The position numbers and the translations under genes were made by a program. This document shows, one piece after another, positions 51,526-59,825 of a stretch of DNA of 64,000 nt. The notes beneath the pieces are model-generated. The model saw nothing but the letters and a program-made list of their open reading frames with translations, had not been told where the DNA came from and did no database searches. The number at the start of each line of letters is the position of its first letter. Position 1 is the stretch's first letter. The stretch is taken from contig JAXGZG010000002.1 in NCBI GenBank assembly GCA_040771825.1, positions 124,001 to 188,000 on the forward strand, given 5' to 3'. The stretch is from JAXGZG01 sp040771825 (GTDB lineage: Bacteria; Bacillota; Sulfobacillia; Fermentithermobacillales; Fermentithermobacillaceae).

Positions 51526-53135
51526 TGATGTTCCTCCTGTGCCTCCTGTGCTTGGCCGCCGGGACCATCGGGCGATCCCGCGGCATCTGCTGCTTTGATC
51601 ATGTGGGCCATGCGGTTAGCCAAAGCCATTAGCCCTTCCTTCAACGATTCTGCGGTCTTGTGGTAGACTTCTTGGCTTTGCCCAAAAGGGTCTTCCACGT
51701 CACCGGGAATGGCCCCTGATGATGCCTCGGACAGAGTATATATCTTTCTTCCGAAACCGGGAAACCTGGACAGGAGACTGCGCTTGTGGCTTTGGGTCAT
51801 GGTCACTACCAGATCCGCCCACTCTAGGTCACTTTGGGAGATGGGGCCTGATCGGTGGCTGCGCAAGTCGACTCCAAGACGGCCGGCAGCAGCAACGGCT
51901 TCTGGAGTAGCAGGGAGTCCCCAGACTGTGGCCGTTCCCCTAGACAAGATCTCAAGGGGAAATGCAGCCCCGCCAGACTCCCAGACATCTCTCATGATAC
52001 CCTCAGCCATGGGACTCCGGCAGGTGTTGCCCGAACACACCATGAGTAAGCGAAAGGGAGCGCCCTTCGGATAATTCGGTACGTGTTTGCCGCCGCTCGC
52101 CCTCTCTAGGCGGTTCTGAATTGCCAGACCCAACCCGATTTCGGGAAATGACTCAGCCAAGACTACCGACGCCCCCAGATGGTCGGCATGACGAAGTCCC
52201 GAAAAAAGACGAGATGCCACAGGGGCCAGATCGTCTCTGGACCCCAAGTGAATGATGTGGAAAGAAGACGGATACTCTGACGCCAGAGGCCTGTATCGCC
52301 CAAGGTTCTCGCCCGAAGCCATTACAGCCACCACATCCCCTGCTAGCATGCGCTTGAGAGCGAACGATAGGATCGCCCCGGCTTGGTCTAGAGGAGCGCC
52401 CTTGGCCAAGAAAACATCGGCCTTGGGAGCGTAATGGCGGTACTTCATCCCAGGAGAAGGAGCAGGTCCGCTGCCTGAGTAGGCGGCTACTTCCACCCTC
52501 CCCAGTACCTCCTGGAGATCCTCAGCGGAAAGCCCTCCAGGCCGCAGAATTCTAGGAACCGGACCCGAGATATCTAAGACTGTGGACTCTACGCCTATGC
52601 CCGAGTATCCCCCGTCTATGATGTAGTCGACTTTGCCGCAAAGATCCGCCAAGACCTCCTCAAAGGACGTTGGGCTTGGGCGCCCCGAAGCGTTTGCAGA
52701 AGGAGCTGCCACCGGAACCCCCGCTAGGTCTATGAGCCTTTGGGCCACCGGATGGTCGGGCATCCTTATGCCGACGCTGGGAAGTCCCGCAGTCACCCGG
52801 GCGGGGATAAGGGGAGACCTGGGAAACAGAAGGGTCAGGGGACCCGGCCAGAAAAGGTGCATGAGATTAGTGGCAACGGGAGTAACGCCCAATACCAAAG
52901 GGGGCACCGACTCAGTTCTAGACACATGAACGATCAAGGGGTTATCTTGCGGCCTTCCCTTGGCTTGGAAGATCTTGGCCACGGCGCTTTCGTCTAGAGC
53001 GTTGGCCCCCAATCCGTAGACAGTCTCTGTAGGAAAAGCCACCAGCCCGCCGGACCTTAGGGCTTCGGCGCAAGGGGCCAGAAGTTCATGGCTAGGGTCA
53101 AGGGGATCGACCCTAACTACTTTGGTCATTGCCAC
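51522..53135 (-). CDS. Threonylcarbamoyl-AMP synthase fused to arginine/tyrosine phosphatase
   Basis: 537 aa. Residues 1-345 are a full Sua5/YwlC protein (LVAFPTETVYGLGANA, KGRPQDNPLIVHV, APSANASGRPSPT, plus the Sua5 C-terminal domain PSPGMKYRHYAPKA), which makes threonylcarbamoyl-AMP for tRNA t6A. Residues 361-520 form a low-molecular-weight phosphatase with P-loop CSGNTCRS (Cys367, Thr371, Arg373) and DPFGQ acid loop. Thr at that loop position marks YwlE arginine phosphatases. In B. subtilis ywlC and ywlE are separate genes in this neighbourhood. GTG start, overlapping prmC by 23 bases; an ATG at 53129 is possible. Confidence 0.92.
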   Translation of the reverse strand: MAMTKVVRVDPLDPSHELLAPCAEALRSGGLVAFPTETVYGLGANALDESAVAKIFQAKGRPQDNPLIVHVSRTESVPPLVLGVTPVATNLMHLFWPGPLTLLFPRSPLIPARVTAGLPSVGIRMPDHPVAQRLIDLAGVPVAAPSANASGRPSPTSFEEVLADLCGKVDYIIDGGYSGIGVESTVLDISGPVPRILRPGGLSAEDLQEVLGRVEVAAYSGSGPAPSPGMKYRHYAPKADVFLAKGAPLDQAGAILSFALKRMLAGDVVAVMASGENLGRYRPLASEYPSSFHIIHLGSRDDLAPVASRLFSGLRHADHLGASVVLAESFPEIGLGLAIQNRLERASGGKHVPNYPKGAPFRLLMVCSGNTCRSPMAEGIMRDVWESGGAAFPLEILSRGTATVWGLPATPEAVAAAGRLGVDLRSHRSGPISQSDLEWADLVVTMTQSHKRSLLSRFPGFGRKIYTLSEASSGAIPGDVEDPFGQSQEVYHKTAESLKEGLMALANRMAHMIKAADAAGSPDGPGGQAQEAQEEHQ

Positions 53136-54000
53136 ATTCCATCACCATCGCTGATGCTATCCTATCTCTTCCTGCGTAATCAGGAGAGACAGTAACGTTT
53201 CCCCAGCCAAAGGCTTCCAGAAGATGCCTTACGGCGGCGCCTTGCCCAGCTTCTATCTCCATAACCAGCCATCCTGCATCTTTCAGCAAGTTGCGGGCCC
53301 CTTCAACCAAGCGGCTTATGTAGTACAACCCGCCACACCCTCCATCTAGAGCCCGCTTGGGCTCAAACCCAACTTCCTTGGGGAGACTAGCCATCTCATC
53401 TTCTGGAATGTAGGGCGGGTTGGATACCACCGCATCAAGCTTTCCTCCATAGCCTCTACAACAAAGCGGGGCCAGAAGATCGCCCTGGAGGAAAGTCACC
53501 TTAGAAGACACCCCTAGGTTGTCAGCGTTGAGCCTGGCAACCGATAGAGCCTCACGGGAAGAATCCGTGAGAATCACTCTGCACCCGCCTAGTTTGGCCA
53601 AAGAAAGTCCAATGGCCCCTGAACCACAGCCTACGTCGGCCACCAATACTTCCCGGCCGCTTCCCAAAACCGAAAGGGCAAATTCCACCAGCAACTCGGT
53701 CTCGGGGCGGGGTATGAGAACCCTGCTGTCAACCAGAAACCGCAAGCCCATGAACTCCTGATAGCCCCGAATATAGGCCACAGGCTCGCCTGCCCGCCGT
53801 CTCTCTATGAGCCTGCGGTAGTGAAGTTCTTGCTCTGCGGTCAAGACTCGCTCCGGATGCAAGTAGGGATACTCCGAGGCTTCCCCCAAAAGATGAGCCA
53901 ACAGCACCGAGGCGTCCCTAGATGGGAACTCGGAGCGGCCCTGGAGTTCTCGTCTTGCCCAAGCCATAGCCTGGCTTATGTTCGGGCCTTCCAAGGTCAT
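53113..54000 (-). CDS. prmC: Release factor glutamine methyltransferase
   Basis: 295-aa SAM-dependent enzyme that methylates the GGQ glutamine of RF1 and RF2. The N-terminal helical domain is followed by a Rossmann fold with VADVGCGSGAIGLSLA and the catalytic VVSNPPYIPEDE. It starts inside the prfA stop (4-base overlap), so it is coupled to its substrate's gene. Confidence 0.95.
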   Translation of the reverse strand: MTLEGPNISQAMAWARRELQGRSEFPSRDASVLLAHLLGEASEYPYLHPERVLTAEQELHYRRLIERRRAGEPVAYIRGYQEFMGLRFLVDSRVLIPRPETELLVEFALSVLGSGREVLVADVGCGSGAIGLSLAKLGGCRVILTDSSREALSVARLNADNLGVSSKVTFLQGDLLAPLCCRGYGGKLDAVVSNPPYIPEDEMASLPKEVGFEPKRALDGGCGGLYYISRLVEGARNLLKDAGWLVMEIEAGQGAAVRHLLEAFGWGNVTVSPDYAGRDRIASAMVMECGNDQSS

Positions 54001-55094
54001 TGGACTTCCTGAAGCTTGAGCCTTTCGTCCTCGGTTAAGAGAGCCTCTATGATCTCGTCTAGATCCCCGTTCATGATCTCAGTAAGTCTGTGACCTGTGA
54101 ACCCTATTCTGTGATCTGTAACCCTGCTTTGAGGGAAGTTGTAGGTGCGTATTTTCTCAGATCTCTCGCCTGTGCCCACTTGAGACCGCCTAGTGTCGGT
54201 CAACTCCTTGTTCTTCTCTTCCTCGGCCAAAGCCTGCAAGCGCGAACGCAGGATCCTCATGGCGCGCTCCCGGTTCTGGATCTGGGACCTCTCATCCTGG
54301 CACGTCACCACTATCCCCGAAGGCAAGTGGGTTACTCGCACGGCCGAGTAGGTGGTGTTAACCCCCTGTCCGCCCTTGCCCGAAGCGCAGTAGGTATCGA
54401 TTCTCAACTCTTCGGGGTTGATGGGTATCTCCTCTACTTCGTCAGACTCGGGCAGAATCGCCACTGTGGCGGTGGACGTGTGTATCCTCCCGCCTGATTC
54501 TGTAAGGGGAATGCGCTGGACTCTGTGGACGCCGCCTTCGTACTTGAGACGCCCATAGACGCCGTCACCCTCTGCTGCAAAGATGACCTCTTTGAAACCG
54601 CCTAGGTCGGTAGGGTTGGATGTGAGGATTTCCGTCTTCCAGCCGCGGCCTTCGGCGTATCGTCCGTACATCCTGAAAAGTTCGCCTGCAAAAAGGGCAG
54701 CCTCGCTCCCGCCTGTCCCAGCGCGGATCTCCATTATGGCATCTTTGTCATCGTTGGGATCCCGGGGGATCAGGGCGCGCTTGAGCTCGGCCTCGAGGCT
54801 CTCCTTCTCCCGAAGAAGGACGTCTAGATCCTCCTGAGCCAAAGTCAAGAGATCTTGGTCGTCTTCTGCCTCCAGGATCTCCCGGTTGCCCTTGATATCC
54901 CAAATTACCTGCTTGTACCGCCTATACTTGGAGACGATATCGTTTATCCGGCCCCGTTCTTTGGCTAGATCCCTGTACTTTTTGGGATCACCGAACACTT
55001 CGGGCTGCTGCAAAGACGCGCCGATCTCGTCAAAGCGCCTTTCTACCTCGTTCAACTTGGTTATGAAGCTGCTAGGATCGTGTATCGCAGTCAA
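53997..55094 (-). CDS. prfA: Peptide chain release factor 1
   Basis: 365-aa release factor for UAA and UAG. Catalytic GKGGQGVN and codon-recognition PLTES (PxT motif) are present. TTG start after GAGGAG. No frameshift, in contrast to prfB. It overlaps yqhQ at its start by 4 bases and prmC at its end. Confidence 0.97.
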   Translation of the reverse strand: MTAIHDPSSFITKLNEVERRFDEIGASLQQPEVFGDPKKYRDLAKERGRINDIVSKYRRYKQVIWDIKGNREILEAEDDQDLLTLAQEDLDVLLREKESLEAELKRALIPRDPNDDKDAIMEIRAGTGGSEAALFAGELFRMYGRYAEGRGWKTEILTSNPTDLGGFKEVIFAAEGDGVYGRLKYEGGVHRVQRIPLTESGGRIHTSTATVAILPESDEVEEIPINPEELRIDTYCASGKGGQGVNTTYSAVRVTHLPSGIVVTCQDERSQIQNRERAMRILRSRLQALAEEEKNKELTDTRRSQVGTGERSEKIRTYNFPQSRVTDHRIGFTGHRLTEIMNGDLDEIIEALLTEDERLKLQEVQ

Positions 55095-56023
55095 GTAGAT
55101 TCACTCCTCTCGGCTTCAATGAGGTGGGCGAGGCTCTCGGCCGCCACCTCTAGTTGATCGCTGTCGGGTTCTCTGGTAGTAAGAGCCTGCAGCGCCATCC
55201 CAGGCGCTGCTATGGCCCTCCAGAAGATCCCTTGGCGACCCGCCGATAACTTCAAAACTTCATATGATAGCCCTGCCACAACTGGAAGGAGCAATATACG
55301 GGCCACAACCCTGGGCAGCACCCCAGAGGGCGACACAAAAAGGAACACTAACCAAGAGCACAGCACCACAAGAAAGAGAAAACTCGTACCGCACCTGGGA
55401 TGAAGCCTGGATGCACCCTTGGCGGCATTGGCCAAGGTGTTGACGGCTTGGGCATGTTCCCAAGAATCGTGGCGAAGACCGGGCACGGTGTGGTTAGCCT
55501 CCCACGCCCATATGACTTTGTGCTCAGCACCGTGGAATTGGAGCACTCGTTCAATCTCTTTCATTCGGGACACGGCCAAGATGTAGCCCACCAGCAGCAC
55601 AAGTCTGATGACCAACTCCACAAAACTGGTGATTGCCCGCCCCGACCAACCCGTGGCTCTTAATATCAAGGATGCCGCGAATGTAGGCAAGAGCACGAAC
55701 ATCCCCACGGCAATGACAGCGCCAAGAACAAGCGACAGGTTTAGCGCAGCCTTGCTGGGAGTTTCCTCTTCCGGCATGGCGATCTCGGCGGACTTCATGA
55801 GCATCTCCATGCCCAAAGACAAGGTATCCCAGAAGGCCAAAGCACCTCTGATGATGGGAAATCTGAACAAGCCGCCTTTTTCCGAAGGCATGCAGGCCGC
55901 CTTCGCCAGTGAGACTATGTCGCCTGAAGGCCCCCGCACAGCCATTGCCAAATGCCTTGGGCCGCGCATGACAACGCCTTCGATTACGGCTTGGCCTCCA
56001 TATGCCGGAGCCTTTTTGTCCAA
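55091..56023 (-). CDS. yqhQ: DUF1385 family membrane protein (YqhQ)
   Basis: 310 aa from the TTG at 56023, 6 bases after GGGGGG. Membrane protein with four to five transmembrane segments and the conserved YGGQAVIEGVVMRGP start and FHGAEHKVIWAWE motif. Function unknown; it is linked to prfA in many Bacillota. The longer frame to 56068 would cross the rpmE terminator. Confidence 0.88.
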   Translation of the reverse strand: MDKKAPAYGGQAVIEGVVMRGPRHLAMAVRGPSGDIVSLAKAACMPSEKGGLFRFPIIRGALAFWDTLSLGMEMLMKSAEIAMPEEETPSKAALNLSLVLGAVIAVGMFVLLPTFAASLILRATGWSGRAITSFVELVIRLVLLVGYILAVSRMKEIERVLQFHGAEHKVIWAWEANHTVPGLRHDSWEHAQAVNTLANAAKGASRLHPRCGTSFLFLVVLCSWLVFLFVSPSGVLPRVVARILLLPVVAGLSYEVLKLSAGRQGIFWRAIAAPGMALQALTTREPDSDQLEVAAESLAHLIEAERSEST

Positions 56024-56066
56024 AATGAGCCCCCCAGTGGCTATTCTACTACACCCAATGCAAAGC

Positions 56067-56107
56067 AAAAGGACAGAAATCGCGCCTAAGGCGGGACCTC
56101 TGTCCTT
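56067..56107 (-). terminator. intrinsic terminator after rpmE
   Basis: On the minus strand AAGGACAGA (56107-56099) pairs with TCTGTCCTT (56077-56069), with an inner CGCC-TTA-GGCG hairpin, followed by TTTT and a T-rich stretch. Part of the transcription may read through into yqhQ. Confidence 0.7.
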
Positions 56108-56120
56108 CTATTGGCGACCG

Positions 56121-56363
56121 CTACTTGCCTGATTCTTGGGCCGGCTTCTCTCCTTGCAGGTAACCGTACTTCTGGCGGAACCTTTCAACTCTGCCGCCAG
56201 TGTCCACGATCTTCTGAACGCCGGTAAAGAAGGGATGGCACTTTGCGCAAATCTCCACTCTTACGTCCTTCTTGGTGGAACCAACGTGGTAGACTGCGCC
56301 GCAAGCGCAGGTAATAGTAGTCTTCTGATAGTCCGGATGAATTTTCTCCTTCAACTGCATCAC
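56121..56363 (-). CDS. rpmE: 50S ribosomal protein L31
   Basis: 80 aa (79 if the second Met is used). The zinc-binding form, with cysteines in CACGAVYHV and EICAKCHPFF. It binds the 50S central protuberance. It has its own promoter within the 3' end of rho and a terminator downstream. Confidence 0.95.
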   Translation of the reverse strand: MMQLKEKIHPDYQKTTITCACGAVYHVGSTKKDVRVEICAKCHPFFTGVQKIVDTGGRVERFRQKYGYLQGEKPAQESGK

Positions 56364-56393
56364 CCCGAATTGTCTAGAAACGCAAACAGCAGA

Positions 56394-56422
56394 ATTATAG
56401 CACCCTACCTGATCAAAGACAA
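56394..56422 (-). promoter_or_regulatory. sigma-A promoter of rpmE
   Basis: On the minus strand: TTGTCT (56422-56417) within rho, 17 bp, perfect TATAAT (56399-56394). Start site about 20-25 bases before the rpmE start codon. Confidence 0.72.
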
Positions 56423-58795
56423 CCGGCGCTTCAGAAGCGGCAGGGCTTCCTTGTTGCTCTTGGTTTGGTTTAGGGTCTGCATGAGCCCCTCCAACACCTT
56501 GTCGAGATCAAGGTCGTTGGTCATCTTGTGGAAGAGCCACATAGCCTCAAGTTCCTCCTTGGGCTGCAGCAGTTCCTCTTTGCGAGTACCTGACCGTTTG
56601 ATGTCGATGGCAGGGAAGATCCTTCGTTCAGCCAGTTTTCTGTCAAGATGAATCTCTGAGTTGCCTGTGCCCTTGAACTCCTCGTAGATTACATCATCCA
56701 TGCGGCTGCCGGTGTCTACAAGGCTTGTGGCCACTATGGTCAGGCTTCCTCCTTCTTCAATGTTTCTGGCAGCCCCAAAGAACCTCTTGGGCTTGTGGAA
56801 TGCGGCGGGGTCCATGCCCCCTGACAAGGTCCGCCCCGACGAAGGTTCGATGAGGTTGTAGGCCCTGGTCATCCTAGTGATGCTGTCCAAAAGGATGACG
56901 ACGTCACGGTGATTCTCCACCAACCGCTTGGCTCTCTCCAAAGCCATTTCGGTCACCCGGGCATGGTTCTCGGGCGGCTCGTCGAAAGTTGAGGCAATCA
57001 CTTCGCCCTTGACCGAGCGCTGCATGTCGGTGACTTCCTCAGGCCGCTCGTCAATGAGCAGCACCATAAGGTAGGTATCTGGGTTGTTCTCTGTAATGGC
57101 GTTGGCGATTCTCTTCAGAAGCACGGTCTTGCCCGCCTTGGGCGGTGAGACTATGAGGGCGCGCTGCCCTTTGCCCAAAGGCGCCACTAAGTCCAGGAGT
57201 CTTCCCGAGATTTCGCCTCTAGTGGTCTCTATCTGAAACCGTTCATCGGGAAAGATGGGGGTCAGTCCCTCAAAGTTAGGACGTTCCCTGGCAGTCTCCG
57301 GGTCTTCTCCGTTAATGGCTTCTATCCGCAAGAGGCCATAGTACCTTTCGCTGTCCTTGGGAGGGCGAACCTGTCCCGATACCAAATCGCCTGTGCGCAA
57401 GTCGAACTTTCTTATCTGGGAAGGCGAGACATATATATCGTCTTTGCTGGGGAAGTAGAAGGCCGGCCTTAGGAAGCCGTAGCCGTCCTGCAGGATATCT
57501 AGAAGCCCCTCAGCGAAAATAAGCCCTCCCGCTTGGGTGCGGGCTTTTAGAACCTCGAACACCAGCTCTTTTTTGCGGAGAGCCGAGTACCCGGCTATGC
57601 CAAGCTCTCTAGCAAGCCTCTGGAGTTCCACCAAGGTCATGACGCCCAACTCTTTCATCGTGGGGCCGGACTCTGGTCTTGCCCTTTGGGGACGCCTTGG
57701 TGCGTACTGGTGGTCTGCCGGCTGGTGGGCCGCGCGACCCGTTGAGTCCCGATCTTGGTCGACATCAAGTAGGCGCTCTTGTGAGTTGTCGAGTTGCCTG
57801 TACTCCCTAACGTTGGCGTCAGACGCGACGGTTCTGTCCTCTGAGGCTTGGCGCCCAGCGTAGCGCTCGTCCCGCTGGTAACGTTCTTCGCGAGGGTAAC
57901 GGTCTTCCCGAGGGTAACGGTCTTCCCGAGGGTAGCGATCTTCCCGAGGGTAGCGATCCTCACGGGGGTAGCGGTCTTCCCGGGTCAAAGGGGCTTCCCG
58001 CTGGGATACTGTTTCCCGCTGAGGCGCTTCATGGCCGGAGGCGGCTTCCCGCCGAGTCGAAGATTCGCGCCGGGGCTCCTCTGGCCTCGCCACAGACGAA
58101 TCGGTTCGCGTAGGTGACAACCACGATGGAGATAAGCCCGGCGTAACCCTAGTCAAGGAACGATGAGGCGCCGGTGTTAGGCCTGCCTGTTCTTTGTCAG
58201 GTTCAGGCTGCTCCTCGACGGGCTGAGCTTCCGTGGGCTCGGCCTCTGCGGGCTTCGTCTCCGCGGGCTGGACCTCTGCTGCGGGCTGCCCGCTTACGGC
58301 TGCTGTGTCATGGGCAACGGCTTCATCTTCACTGGGTTTCGAAACGGGCTCAAGAGGTAGGGCCTCTACCTTAGCTTGAGCCGATGCCGGTTGCTCTTCA
58401 GCCGCAGGAGGCGTTTCTGTAGGCGATACCGCCGGGGTTTCATCTGCTTGGGCTTCTGCAGGTTCTTGGGTTGCAGCTTTGGCCCGAGTGGAAGTCCGCC
58501 TGGTGCGCCTTCTTGGTGCCTCTTTCGGAATCTCGGGCAAGGTTTCACCTTGATCTAGGTCGGGAGTTGACCCGGCAGGCTCTGCCGCCTTTTCTGCTGG
58601 CTTCTTTCTGGTGGTTCGACGAGGCTTCTTTGGTTCGGTAGGTTCTTGTGCTTCGGTAGTTGGAGCGTTTTCAGGTTCTACAGGCGGGAGGTCCTTTTTC
58701 TGTCGGGTACGCCGCGTTTTGGGCTTCTCAGGAGCGGCTTCCTCCCCCGGTTGGACTGGGCTAAGCCCCGAGCCCTTGGGATCATCTACTTGCAT
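56405..58795 (-). CDS. rho: Transcription termination factor Rho with long N-terminal extension
   Basis: 796 aa, nearly twice the usual length of about 420. Residues 380-796 are a standard Rho: N-domain (MKELGVMTLVELQRLARELG), RNA-binding cold-shock fold (ILQDGYGFLR, YVSPSQIRKF), P-loop SPPKAGKT and the Q/R-loop region. Residues 1-375 are disordered: Pro/Glu/Lys/Arg-rich blocks (RTRQKK, RRTTRKK, RRTRRT), then Glu/Ala/Pro stretches, then six near-perfect units of RYPRED. Extended Rho proteins in Bacteroidota and Actinobacteria can phase separate or bind RNA more widely; a similar role here is inference. AAGGAG precedes the ATG. Confidence 0.95.
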   Translation of the reverse strand: MQVDDPKGSGLSPVQPGEEAAPEKPKTRRTRQKKDLPPVEPENAPTTEAQEPTEPKKPRRTTRKKPAEKAAEPAGSTPDLDQGETLPEIPKEAPRRRTRRTSTRAKAATQEPAEAQADETPAVSPTETPPAAEEQPASAQAKVEALPLEPVSKPSEDEAVAHDTAAVSGQPAAEVQPAETKPAEAEPTEAQPVEEQPEPDKEQAGLTPAPHRSLTRVTPGLSPSWLSPTRTDSSVARPEEPRRESSTRREAASGHEAPQRETVSQREAPLTREDRYPREDRYPREDRYPREDRYPREDRYPREERYQRDERYAGRQASEDRTVASDANVREYRQLDNSQERLLDVDQDRDSTGRAAHQPADHQYAPRRPQRARPESGPTMKELGVMTLVELQRLARELGIAGYSALRKKELVFEVLKARTQAGGLIFAEGLLDILQDGYGFLRPAFYFPSKDDIYVSPSQIRKFDLRTGDLVSGQVRPPKDSERYYGLLRIEAINGEDPETARERPNFEGLTPIFPDERFQIETTRGEISGRLLDLVAPLGKGQRALIVSPPKAGKTVLLKRIANAITENNPDTYLMVLLIDERPEEVTDMQRSVKGEVIASTFDEPPENHARVTEMALERAKRLVENHRDVVILLDSITRMTRAYNLIEPSSGRTLSGGMDPAAFHKPKRFFGAARNIEEGGSLTIVATSLVDTGSRMDDVIYEEFKGTGNSEIHLDRKLAERRIFPAIDIKRSGTRKEELLQPKEELEAMWLFHKMTNDLDLDKVLEGLMQTLNQTKSNKEALPLLKRRLSLIR
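57873..57980. repeat. six 18-bp tandem repeats inside rho
   Basis: Six 18-bp units (57873-57890, -57908, -57926, -57944, -57962, -57980) based on CGAGGGTAACGGTCTTCC, encoding RYPRED-type hexapeptides on the minus strand. Units 2 and 3 are identical; the others differ at a few positions, mostly synonymous. Copy number may vary between strains. Confidence 0.9.
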
Positions 58796-59125
58796 GGCGT
58801 CACATCTCCTTGGTATCGCACTTGCGCCCGCTCTCTGGTGTGTGGCCGATCATTGGGCTCCGTGGGCTGCAGTAACGTGTGAATATGGGTAACGGCTTGA
58901 AAGCCTGTGATTGTGAATGGTCTGGAATCGCGCAACTCGTAAAACTGGGAAGGGTAGCACACGTGAAGGCTTAACTGTTCCACTCCTATTTGAAACTATC
59001 ATACGCAATTGCCCGAGTCAAGATTCAATCAGTAGATAATTATGCACGCTAAGAAGTATGCCAGTACTTTGCTGGCGGAGACCCTCGGGCCTACTTAGCG
59101 GGCCTCCGCCTTTTTCGCTCCTGCT
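58796..59125. other. 330-base gap: rho leader
   Basis: No gene is apparent. On the minus strand it forms the leader of rho. A TATGAT -10 near 59003-58998 with TTGAAT 19 bases upstream may be a weak promoter, giving a leader of about 200 bases. Long rho leaders are often sites of autogenous attenuation. Near the talC end it holds a hairpin with a + strand T tract. Confidence 0.5.
59074..59115 (+). terminator. intrinsic terminator on the + strand, no gene upstream
   Basis: GGCGGAG (59074-59080) pairs with CTCCGCC (59104-59110), with an inner CCC/GGG, followed by TTTTT (59111-59115). It points to the + strand although neighbouring genes are all on the minus strand. It may stop antisense transcripts or a + strand RNA, or serve talC without a T tract. 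Confidence 0.55.
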
Positions 59126-59797
59126 TTAGTCTGCTTTGTCCGAGCCTTGAAGTTCCTTCTGCACCTTGGCCCAGTCATCCTGGAACCGCTTGATCCCGAT
59201 ATCCGTAAGAGGGTGGCGAACCATGGCCTCAAGCACCTTAAAGGGCACTGTAGCAATGTGTGCCGAGGCTTTTGCGGCATCCAACACGTGAATAGGGTGG
59301 CGTACGGAAGCGGCTATGACCTGGGTTTGGAGACCGTAGCTTTCGATGATGTAAACCAGATCTTCGACGATTGCCATGCCTTCGTTGCCCACGTCGTCTA
59401 GACGCCCGATGAACGGGCTGACGTAAGTCGCTCCCGCCAGAGATGCCAAGAGCCCCTGCAAAGGCGAAAACACCAAGGTGACGTTGGTCTTGATGCCCTC
59501 TTTGGAGAGAACCTTGACGGCCTTGAGCCCTTCCTTTGTCATAGGTATCTTGACCACTATGTTGGGGGCAATCTTCGCTAAGTCTCTGGCCTCAGGTATC
59601 ATGTCTTGTGCCGCGACCGATAGCACTTCTGCGGAAATTGGGCCTGGCACGATCTGGGATATCTCCTTCACTACGGTCCGAAAATCTCTCTTTTCTTTGG
59701 CGATGAGGCTCGGGTTGGTGGTCACGCCGGAAATCGCTCCCCAACTGGCCGCTTCTCTGATTTCATCTATGTTGGCTGTGTCAAGAAAGAGCTGCAT
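59126..59797 (-). CDS. tal: Transaldolase / fructose-6-phosphate aldolase family
   Basis: 223-aa short (TalC/FSA-type) transaldolase. The Schiff-base lysine is in NIVVKIPMTKEGLKA, followed by GIKTNVTLVFSPLQGLLA and TYVSPFIGRLDD. With the split transketolase and rpiB it supplies the non-oxidative pentose phosphate pathway. It lies 28 bases after kce; GAGGAG precedes the ATG. Confidence 0.94.
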   Translation of the reverse strand: MQLFLDTANIDEIREAASWGAISGVTTNPSLIAKEKRDFRTVVKEISQIVPGPISAEVLSVAAQDMIPEARDLAKIAPNIVVKIPMTKEGLKAVKVLSKEGIKTNVTLVFSPLQGLLASLAGATYVSPFIGRLDDVGNEGMAIVEDLVYIIESYGLQTQVIAASVRHPIHVLDAAKASAHIATVPFKVLEAMVRHPLTDIGIKRFQDDWAKVQKELQGSDKAD

Positions 59798-59825
59798 CTG
59801 GGTGCTCCTCTCTATCTAATTGGTT

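Noticed and set aside
57873..57980. Regular 18-bp repeats considered as a CRISPR array
   Set aside because: The units are contiguous with no spacers and keep the rho reading frame, so they are a coding tandem repeat.
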